DNA of 12,706 bases from the NCBI GenBank assembly GCA_017523005.1, contig JAFWXG010000168.1, positions 1-12,706 on the forward strand, given 5' to 3'. A model generated the notes under the pieces. That model made no database searches, was not told where the DNA came from, and was given only the letters and a program-made list of their open reading frames with translations. Each line of letters begins with the position of its first letter. Position 1 is the first letter of the stretch. The position numbers and the translations under genes are program-made. The stretch comes from Clostridia bacterium. Its GTDB lineage: Bacteria > Bacillota > Clostridia > RGIG6154. Shown in pieces: positions 1 to 5,606 of this stretch.

Positions 1-1948
1 GACTGTAGCTGTCCTTTATTCTTCCTGAATTTGTGTTAGCAATTCCGGCGCTCTCGCCTGTCACAGAACCGCCAAAATAGCTGTCGCTTACAATCCCGTA
101 GTTGTTATAAACAAGTCCGCCTGTGAATTTACCCATAATATCAGCAGATGAATAGACATTTAAAATTTCGCCATTGTTATTTCCGCAAATTCCTGCTGCA
201 CCGTATTGAGCAGACGCGCGTCCCGTAAACAGACATTGACTGATAAGTGCATTTTCATGGTTTGTGAAACAGAGTCCCGAAGCATCAGTACCTGCAACTT
301 CGCCCGAAAAGGCACATAATTCAACTGTACCATAGTTATCAATCACAAGACCTGCTGACTGGTTTGCGCCATGAATATATCCGTCTGACACATTAACATT
401 TTTTATCACACCATAGTTTTCAATAAACATTGCAGATTTTCCGTCATAATCATGCATAATCCTTAAACTTTTTATGAGAAAACCATTTCCGTCATAAGTC
501 CCTTTGAACGACTTTACAAAATCAGAAACATGAATGTCACTTATTTGAAGATATGAACTTTCGGGCTTTTCCGATATGTTTGAAAACTGATTTCCGTCGC
601 TTACACGATACGGATTTTGAGCTGACCCGTCTCCGCCGGAAAAGAAAATAAAATCTTCATTTTTAAAAAACTTAAGCGCTTTTAAGGTCAATGTATCTCC
701 CGATATTTCAAAATTTTCCGAGGAGAAAGAAGCTGCAACATTTTTACCGCTGTATGTATTAAACTGTCTTCCTGTATTTGAATAAGCAACCTTGCCGTTT
801 ACGCTGTAGCTGTTTGAAATTTCTCCGCGGTTTTCGCCTGCAATACCGCCACAATATGCACCTATATCTCCTGTATGGAATGTGTTTGAAATTTCGCCGT
901 AATTTATTCCTGTAATTCCGCCTGTTTTATAGTTTCTTTCTTTGGAATAAACAGAAGAGGTGCTATAGCAATCAGAGATTTTACCAAAATTTATCTGGGC
1001 AATACCGCCATAATTTCTAATATCGTCATAAGCCTGTTTAACAAAGCTTGTGTTTGCTGAGTTTAAAATCTGTCCGCTATTTTCTCCCACAAGAGAAAAT
1101 CGATTTAAAGGACATACAAGATATATATTTTTAACAACTGCCTGTTTATCAGTTTGCGCAAACAGAGCATTTACTCCATTTTCCGCATATCTTACCACTA
1201 TTCTGTGTCCATTTCCGTCAAATGTTCCCGTAAATGCGTTATCATAATCTCCTATGACAGGAAACGCCTGATTACCAAAATCTATATCTGCCTCTAATTT
1301 GTAGTGAGCGTTTAAATTCTGCTCTATATTTTTTAGCTGTTGCGGTGTATAAATTTTATACGGATTTTCTTTAGTTCCGTTTCCCTCATCATATCCTAAA
1401 ACCTTTATCGCATTTGAGAGTAAAGACGCCGCTTCGCCTCTTAAAAGGGTGTGATTTCCGTAAAATTTTCCGTCAGGATAACCCTTTAGAACCCCAACTT
1501 CAAGTAATGCCCCTACCTTTCCGTAGGACCAGTCCGGGATATCTTCATTATTTGATGTAACTCCGCTTAAATCGTCAACATTTAAAGCTCTTCCAAGCAT
1601 AACAGCCGCTTCTGCACGGGTAATTATGTGTTCAGGGTTTAAAAATCCACTACTGTCGCCCTCTAAAATTCCCGCACCGCAAAGGGTGTAAAAATCATTA
1701 TAATACCATTCCGACTCATCAATATCAATCATGGTCGGCGCTTTTTTCACAGAAAAAGAAAAGGCGCGGTTAAGCATAGCTGCAAACTCGCACCGAAGCA
1801 ACGGGTCATCCGCACGGAAGCCCTTTTCATCACCGAATATTATTTTTTTATCCGCAAGCTCATTTAAATAACTGTCTGCCCAATGTGCAGAAACAAAGGT
1901 ACTCACACCCATGCATACAATTAAAAATGATGCAAGAATTTTTTTCAT
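1..1948 (-). CDS. SLH-domain surface protein with GLUG repeats (partial, C-terminus beyond left edge)
   Basis: This frame is open from an ATG at 1948 to the left edge, giving 649 codons with no stop, so only the N-terminal part is present. Residues 1-21 form a type I signal peptide: KK, a hydrophobic core, and likely cleavage after VSA. C12 does not sit in a lipobox. Three SLH-like domains follow at about 22-65, 73-122 and 135-182, which in this family bind secondary cell-wall polymer and hold the protein on the cell surface. Then come two similar modules, from about 191 and 437. Each opens with a GxxxNPY segment, continues with a G-T-F/Y-DGNG motif (245-248 and 486-489), and ends in GLUG-type repeats such as GGIAGENRGEISNSYS (367-382). 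GLUG repeats occur in surface proteins and are thought to form beta-solenoid-like folds; the ligand is unknown. An AGGTGG site (1953-1958) precedes the start. The ATG overlaps the prmC stop (TGATG), suggesting coupled translation. Confidence 0.9.
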   Translation of the reverse strand, partial: MKKILASFLIVCMGVSTFVSAHWADSYLNELADKKIIFGDEKGFRADDPLLRCEFAAMLNRAFSFSVKKAPTMIDIDESEWYYNDFYTLCGAGILEGDSSGFLNPEHIITRAEAAVMLGRALNVDDLSGVTSNNEDIPDWSYGKVGALLEVGVLKGYPDGKFYGNHTLLRGEAASLLSNAIKVLGYDEGNGTKENPYKIYTPQQLKNIEQNLNAHYKLEADIDFGNQAFPVIGDYDNAFTGTFDGNGHRIVVRYAENGVNALFAQTDKQAVVKNIYLVCPLNRFSLVGENSGQILNSANTSFVKQAYDDIRNYGGIAQINFGKISDCYSTSSVYSKERNYKTGGITGINYGEISNTFHTGDIGAYCGGIAGENRGEISNSYSVNGKVAYSNTGRQFNTYSGKNVAASFSSENFEISGDTLTLKALKFFKNEDFIFFSGGDGSAQNPYRVSDGNQFSNISEKPESSYLQISDIHVSDFVKSFKGTYDGNGFLIKSLRIMHDYDGKSAMFIENYGVIKNVNVSDGYIHGANQSAGLVIDNYGTVELCAFSGEVAGTDASGLCFTNHENALISQCLFTGRASAQYGAAGICGNNNGEILNVYSSADIMGKFTGGLVYNNYGIVSDSYFGGSVTGESAGIANTNSGRIKDSYS

Positions 1949-2748
1949 CAATCCACCTGCTTTTTTGAATATACAACCCTGTTATTCCCGCATAAGTCTT
2001 TTAAAACCGTACTGTTTCCAAACACCTTATTAAAAATATCAGAAACAGCTTCCGCCTGATTATAGCCGATTTCTACTGCTAAAAATCCGCCGTTTTTCAA
2101 CATTTTTCGGCTGTTTTTTGCAATATCTGTATAAAAATCAAGTCCGTCTTTTCCACCATCTAACGCAATACGAGGCTCAAAGTCCTTGACCTTTTTATCT
2201 AACCCCGACACAACTTCGCTTTCGATATAAGGCGGATTTGAAAGCACAAAATCGAGATTTTCAAGCTCGTCAAATGTATGGGCGTCCCCTTTTATAAAAG
2301 TAATATCAGCATTATTTAGTGACGCATTTTGCTCTGCAATTTTAAGTGCATCTTCGCTTATATCAAGTGCAGTTACAAAAGCGTGCGTGTATTTCTTGAC
2401 CGAAATCGCAATACACCCTGAGCCTGTACACAAATCAAGTACGCGTGCGTTTTTATCTATCTTTTTGATAGCCCACTCCACTAAAGTTTCTGTGTCCTGA
2501 CGGGGAATTAAGACAGCAGGAGTAACTTTAAATTTAAGTGACATAAACTCCGTTTCCCCTAACACATACTGAATAGGTTCTCCGCCCAAAACCCTTTTAA
2601 TGTAAGGGTTAAAATCTATGTCTGTCTCCTTTTCGCCATGCGTTAAAACATCTTTAAAGGTGTAGTTCGTCACGCCCTCAAACAGAATGCGTCCGTCGGT
2701 TTTACCTAAAGCATCTGTGCATAATTTGTACGCATCTTTTATTACCAT
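1948..2748 (-). CDS. prmC: Peptide chain release factor N5-glutamine methyltransferase PrmC
   Basis: PrmC transfers a methyl group from S-adenosylmethionine to the glutamine of the GGQ motif in release factors RF1 and RF2, which raises termination efficiency in the cytoplasm. The protein is 266 residues, normal for the family. An N-terminal helical substrate-binding region (about 1-75) is followed by a Rossmann methyltransferase domain. Visible motifs are IPRQDTE (81-87), the SAM-binding LDLCTGSGCIA (104-114), the acidic D129 at the end of the next strand, and the catalytic NPPY (171-174) that holds the target glutamine. The usual LDLGTGSG has Cys for the first Gly here, a modest change. The start ATG lies inside the end of the upstream DUF1385 gene (7-base overlap) with only a weak GGAAG site, so translation probably depends on upstream ribosomes. 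prfA, its common neighbour, does not follow. Confidence 0.96.
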   Translation of the reverse strand: MVIKDAYKLCTDALGKTDGRILFEGVTNYTFKDVLTHGEKETDIDFNPYIKRVLGGEPIQYVLGETEFMSLKFKVTPAVLIPRQDTETLVEWAIKKIDKNARVLDLCTGSGCIAISVKKYTHAFVTALDISEDALKIAEQNASLNNADITFIKGDAHTFDELENLDFVLSNPPYIESEVVSGLDKKVKDFEPRIALDGGKDGLDFYTDIAKNSRKMLKNGGFLAVEIGYNQAEAVSDIFNKVFGNSTVLKDLCGNNRVVYSKKQVD

Positions 2749-3677
2749 TTGTCTTCTTCCTTGTTTTCAGGGATAACCGCTTTCATGGAAGCTATAGCAA
2801 CCTCCAACTGTTTTTCATCAGGCTCGTTTGTTGTGATTTTCTGCAAAAGAAGACCTGGATAGCTCAATATGCGTGTGAGAAAATTATCATATCTGCCCGC
2901 AAGCTTTATAATTTCGTATGAAACGCCCGCAACAACCGGTAATAATGCAAGTCTGGTAACTGTTCTTATAAGTATGTTGTCCCACTTTAAAAATGAGAAA
3001 ATAATAATGCTCACAACCATAACAATAAGCAAAAAGCTTGTTCCGCATCTTGGGTGCAAACGGCATTTTGTTTTAGCGTTTTCAATAGTTAACTCTTCCC
3101 CCGCCTCATAGCAGGCAATAGTTTTGTGCTCTGCGCCATGATACTGGAAAACTCTTTTAATATCGGGCATCAAAGAAACTAATGCAAGGTATCCTAAAAA
3201 GATAGCAATACGAAGTACGCCCTCTGCAACAGTTAAGATTACATGATTGTCTGTTATAAATGTCCTTACTATACTTATAAGCCATGTAGGAAGTAATATA
3301 AACATCCCGACCGACAAAACAAGCGAAAGGATTACTGAGAAATAAATTACAACATCTTTCAGCTTATCTCCAAGTTTATCCTCTAACCATTTATCGAATT
3401 TAGATGGCTCTTCCTCTTCAACATCTACAAATTCTGCTGAAAACATGAGTGCCTTTGTACTTAAAACCATAGACTCAAAAAAGCCTATACATCCTCTTAT
3501 AATAGGCAATTTTAAAATCCAGTTTCTTTTTTTGACAGACTTAGTCTTTTTAACATCTAATGTTATTTCCCCGTCAGGCTTGCGGACTGCAACCGCAACA
3601 GCTTCGGGACCTCTCATCATAACACCCTCCATAACGGCAGACCCGCCGATAGAGGTTTTATGTTCTTTCTTTGCCAT
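2742..3677 (-). CDS. DUF1385 family membrane protein (YqhQ-like)
   Basis: This 311-residue protein belongs to the DUF1385/COG3872 family, annotated as predicted metal-dependent enzymes; the reaction is not established. The N-terminal family signature IGGSAVMEGVMMRGP is at 10-24. An amphipathic stretch (52-80) precedes an acidic linker (83-92). Hydrophobic membrane segments lie at about 110-137, 146-170, 215-230 and 242-257. Between the second and third are the conserved polar motifs HGAEHK (180-185) and CRLHPRCGTS (205-214), whose His, Glu and Cys residues could bind a metal, though that is inference. A strong AGGAGG site (3684-3689) sits 6 bases before the ATG, so the start is secure. DUF1385 next to prmC is a recurrent Firmicutes arrangement, and the 7-base overlap implies one transcript. 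No convincing sigma-A promoter is visible in the 88 bases upstream, so read-through from the isomerase gene is possible. Confidence 0.93.
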   Translation of the reverse strand: MAKKEHKTSIGGSAVMEGVMMRGPEAVAVAVRKPDGEITLDVKKTKSVKKRNWILKLPIIRGCIGFFESMVLSTKALMFSAEFVDVEEEEPSKFDKWLEDKLGDKLKDVVIYFSVILSLVLSVGMFILLPTWLISIVRTFITDNHVILTVAEGVLRIAIFLGYLALVSLMPDIKRVFQYHGAEHKTIACYEAGEELTIENAKTKCRLHPRCGTSFLLIVMVVSIIIFSFLKWDNILIRTVTRLALLPVVAGVSYEIIKLAGRYDNFLTRILSYPGLLLQKITTNEPDEKQLEVAIASMKAVIPENKEEDKW

Positions 3678-3683
3678 ATCTAT

Positions 3684-3689
3684 CCTCCT
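3684..3689 (-). promoter_or_regulatory. Ribosome binding site of the DUF1385 gene
   Basis: A perfect AGGAGG on the minus strand, 6 bases before the ATG at 3677. It contrasts with the weak sites of the downstream prmC and suggests the trio is loaded with ribosomes mainly here. Confidence 0.85.
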
Positions 3690-3696
3690 GTAAGCT

Positions 3697-3711
3697 ACAT
3701 GAAAATCATGT
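3697..3711. promoter_or_regulatory. 15-base palindrome upstream of the DUF1385 gene
   Basis: ACATGA-AAA-TCATGT is a perfect inverted repeat with 6-base arms. It lies between the upstream terminator hairpin and the AGGAGG site of the DUF1385 gene. The position suits an operator or a short leader hairpin. No matching protein is known from this window, and short AT-rich palindromes can arise by chance. Confidence 0.35.
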
Positions 3712-3724
3712 TCTAATTTTGGCG

Positions 3725-3755
3725 AAAAAGACTCTGCCTTATGACAGAGTCTTTT
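3725..3755 (-). terminator. Intrinsic terminator after the peptidyl-prolyl isomerase gene
   Basis: On the minus strand, 10 bases after the isomerase stop codon, an 11-base-pair perfect stem (AAAAGACTCTG with CAGAGTCTTTT; arms 3745-3755 and 3726-3736) encloses an 8-base loop. It ends in a run of five T. Four of those T belong to the stem and CGCC follows, so the free U-tail is short and termination may be partial, allowing read-through into the DUF1385-prmC genes. Confidence 0.75.
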
Positions 3756-3765
3756 GCTTTAACTT

Positions 3766-5067
3766 TTATTGTGCAACCTGTTGTTGTAACTGCTCCATTG
3801 CTTTTGTTGCAGTTTCACGCTTTGATGAAAGCAACTCATCTAAAGATTTAAGTGTTCGTTTTTTGATTTTTAATGGATATTTAGCTTTTATTTCTTCAAC
3901 AAAGTCCATATACTTTTCATAGTCTACAATGTTTTGAACCATTGTTCTTTGTTCTTCAAAGATTTGTTCGTTTTCGTTGATATCAAGTCTTTTAATGATA
4001 TGATAACCGAAATCACTCTTTACTGGTTCTGAAACTTCGCCGTTTTTAAGAGCAACAGTACCTTTTTCAAATTCGGGAACCATTACCAAGCCCTGACTCT
4101 GTAAAATCATAGCTAAATCTTCTTCAAAATTTGCGGAGTTAATAAACATATATCCGTCAGGATTTGTAGCAGAACCGGGATCTTCGCTTAAATCAGCGAG
4201 GTCTTCAAAAGGTGTGCCTTCCTTAATTTTGTTATAAGCATTTGTAGCTTTTTCCAAAACAACAGCATCATCTATAGGATTTCCTTCTTCGTCCATATTG
4301 CTGAACAAGATGTGTTTTGCACGCAAGTAGTTTTTATTATAAAACTCTTTAAGTTCAGCATCTGTAGTAGCTTCAATAAGGCCTAATTCAACTGCCTGAT
4401 CGCTAACCTTTGTACCAAGTGTTGACAATTCGCCGATTTTTGTATACTGGTCTCTGTTAATACCATACTGAAGGAGCATCTGGTCTAAAACTTCTGCACC
4501 GCCGTAATAGCTTTCCATTTCGGAGACTTGCGCCTTAACATCAGCAATATCTTCATCTGTTAATGCAATTCCATTTTCTTTTGCAATCTGTGCCATACCC
4601 TTAAATTCAGCCATATATTCTGCAGCTTCTTCAACTGTGATAGAATCTCCGCTGAGCTCTGCTGACATTAACATATAAGCAATTTCGTAAGCATAAATTT
4701 CCTGATCTCCAACCTTTGCGATTGCTGTATCGTCTGCAACTTTAACATCCCTCAAGAAACCAAAATACAAAATGCTTGCAACAGCCGCTAATGCAACAAT
4801 AGCAGAAACAACCCAGATGCCAATTTTCTTACCCTTTGACATTGGATTTTTATTAAGCTCTGCTTCTTCAAATGCAACAGCTTCTAACGCATCTTCTTCA
4901 GAAAAAATTGTGTTATCCTCAATTTCTGCAACCTCTTCGATTTCAGGCTCTTCATCTGTTACAACACTTTCTTCCATTTCTTCGGGAACAATAAATTCTT
5001 CAATTTCATTACCTTCAAAAACTTCTTCATTTTCCAAAGGCTTTTCGTTATTTTCATTCAAAGACAT
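3766..5067 (-). CDS. Membrane-anchored parvulin-type peptidyl-prolyl cis-trans isomerase (PrsA/SurA-like foldase)
   Basis: Predicted extracytoplasmic chaperone/isomerase that helps exported proteins fold at the outer face of the membrane. In the 433 residues, 1-77 form a very acidic tail (29 Asp/Glu against one Lys in the first 70). A KGKK stop and one membrane helix follow (about 82-105). A SurA-N-like helical region (about 119-235) contains the repeated helix-turn pattern of these chaperones. The PpiC-type rotamase domain is at about 247-363, with RAKHIL (249-254), SEDPGSA (294-300), VPEFEKGTVALKNGEVSEPV (330-349) and FGYHIIK (353-359); H252 and H356 match the conserved histidines. A short helical, charged tail follows (385-433). 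There is no lipobox, so unlike Bacillus PrsA it is held by a transmembrane helix with the tail inside. AAGGAG (5075-5080) lies 7 bases before the ATG. It has its own strong promoter and terminator. Its clients are unknown; exported surface proteins such as the SLH protein are plausible. Confidence 0.92.
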   Translation of the reverse strand: MSLNENNEKPLENEEVFEGNEIEEFIVPEEMEESVVTDEEPEIEEVAEIEDNTIFSEEDALEAVAFEEAELNKNPMSKGKKIGIWVVSAIVALAAVASILYFGFLRDVKVADDTAIAKVGDQEIYAYEIAYMLMSAELSGDSITVEEAAEYMAEFKGMAQIAKENGIALTDEDIADVKAQVSEMESYYGGAEVLDQMLLQYGINRDQYTKIGELSTLGTKVSDQAVELGLIEATTDAELKEFYNKNYLRAKHILFSNMDEEGNPIDDAVVLEKATNAYNKIKEGTPFEDLADLSEDPGSATNPDGYMFINSANFEEDLAMILQSQGLVMVPEFEKGTVALKNGEVSEPVKSDFGYHIIKRLDINENEQIFEEQRTMVQNIVDYEKYMDFVEEIKAKYPLKIKKRTLKSLDELLSSKRETATKAMEQLQQQVAQ

Positions 5068-5080
5068 AGTTCTACTCCTT

Positions 5081-5097
5081 TTTCATAATGTATGAAA
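5081..5097. promoter_or_regulatory. Perfect palindrome at the isomerase transcription start
   Basis: TTTCATA-ATG-TATGAAA is a perfect inverted repeat of 7-base arms and 3-base centre, located just downstream of the TATAAT box and over the expected start site. That is the classical position for a repressor operator. It could also form a small 5' hairpin in the mRNA. The binding protein is not identifiable here. Confidence 0.45.
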
Positions 5098-5099
5098 AC

Positions 5100-5128
5100 A
5101 TTATAGTATATTTTTTGCAAATAGTCAA
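5100..5128 (-). promoter_or_regulatory. Sigma-A-type promoter of the isomerase gene
   Basis: On the minus strand, TTGACT (5123-5128) and TATAAT (5100-5105) are separated by exactly 17 bases, a near-consensus housekeeping promoter. Transcription would begin near 5093, leaving a leader of about 25 bases with the AAGGAG site. Confidence 0.85.
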
Positions 5129-5190
5129 GAAAATAAATGTGAAAGTTTTTTGATATTTTTATTGCCACCAAAATTTGCAGTGGTAAAAAA

Positions 5191-5237
5191 TAAGGTAAAG
5201 TCAAATTATTCCAAAAAATACTTGTATTTTTACCTTA
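5191..5237. promoter_or_regulatory. Nested inverted repeats over the V-ATPase promoter
   Basis: Two overlapping symmetric elements surround the -35 box. AAAAATAC-TT-GTATTTTT (5214-5231) is a perfect palindrome with 8-base arms that covers the -35 hexamer. TAAGGTAAA (5191-5199) and TTTACCTTA (5229-5237) form a perfect 9-base inverted repeat 29 bases apart, one arm upstream of the -35 and the other in the -35/-10 spacer. The two elements share bases 5229-5231. A further GGTAAA copy is at 5182-5187. The layout suggests operator sites for a dimeric or looping regulator, by inference only. Confidence 0.45.
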
Positions 5238-5250
5238 AAAAGTGTATAAT
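5222..5250 (+). promoter_or_regulatory. Sigma-A-type promoter of the V-type ATPase operon
   Basis: TTGTAT (5222-5227) and a perfect TATAAT (5245-5250) are 17 bases apart, with A/T tracts upstream that could act as an UP element. The -35 box matches the consensus only in TTG, so activation or repression at this site is plausible. Transcription would start near 5257, about 26 bases before the first start codon. Confidence 0.75.
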
Positions 5251-5270
5251 TATATTAAATATTGCTTTTC

Positions 5271-5275
5271 GGAGG
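5271..5275 (+). promoter_or_regulatory. Ribosome binding site that fixes the ntpF start
   Basis: GGAGG lies 7 bases before the ATG at 5283. An in-frame TTG at 5262 is upstream of this site and has no site of its own, so the ATG is the start. Confidence 0.85.
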
Positions 5276-5282
5276 TGAATAT

Positions 5283-5591
5283 ATGGCAGCAAAAGCAGTT
5301 GAACTTATAAAAGACGCTGAATCCCGTGCTCAAAGCATAATCAGCGAGGCTCAAAAAGATGCAAAACTATCCTTGCAAAAGTTTAAAGAAGAGGAAGATG
5401 CATACCTTGCCCGTCTGCATGCAGAAGCACACGCTGAAGCAACAAGTATTTTAAATTATGCCGAGCAGGAAGCTAATAAGCTTAAAAGTAAGGCACAAGC
5501 TTCAGCACAGGCTGAACTTGAGAACATTGAAAAAGATGCAAAAAGCAAACAGAATTCTGTCATTGAGCAAATAATTGGCAAGCTGTTTTAA
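5283..5591 (+). CDS. ntpF: V-type ATPase subunit G/H (NtpF-like peripheral stalk subunit)
   Basis: A 102-residue, almost wholly helical protein with no predicted membrane segment. It is rich in Ala, Glu and Lys, with heptad-like spacing across residues 5-95, as expected for the long coiled coil that pairs with subunit E in the peripheral stalk. That stalk holds the catalytic head still against the rotor. The opening KAVELIKDAESRAQSIISEA resembles the family's EIKxAExxAxxIIxxA pattern. The assignment rests on this pattern and on its place as first gene before ntpI, as in the E. hirae ntp operon. The start is ATG 5283, supported by GGAGG at 5271-5275. It lies 15 bases before ntpI. Confidence 0.88.
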   Translation: MAAKAVELIKDAESRAQSIISEAQKDAKLSLQKFKEEEDAYLARLHAEAHAEATSILNYAEQEANKLKSKAQASAQAELENIEKDAKSKQNSVIEQIIGKLF

Positions 5592-5606
5592 AAAAGGAGT
5601 AAATAC

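Noticed and set aside
160..342. Short minus-strand frame in the left region
   Set aside because: It is in another frame of the same strand as the SLH/GLUG gene, which is open throughout and has clear domains.
1913..1948. Possible lipoprotein signal on the SLH protein
   Set aside because: C12 is preceded by I-V rather than a small residue at -1. The VSA site at 19-21 fits signal peptidase I better.
4772..5095. Plus-strand Ser/Ala-rich frame of 107 codons
   Set aside because: It is the complement of the Glu-rich isomerase tail, where GAA/GAG codons read as Ser/Leu-type codons on the opposite strand. It crosses the isomerase start and has no promoter.
5162..5186. Hairpin TTGCCAC...GTGGTAA in the divergent spacer
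   Set aside because: It has only seven pairs, one of them G-T, around an 11-base loop, and it lies upstream of both promoters. There is too little to call it a terminator or operator.
5262..5282. Upstream TTG start for ntpF adding seven residues
   Set aside because: It would place GGAGG inside the coding region and has no ribosome site of its own. ATG 5283 is 7 bases after GGAGG.
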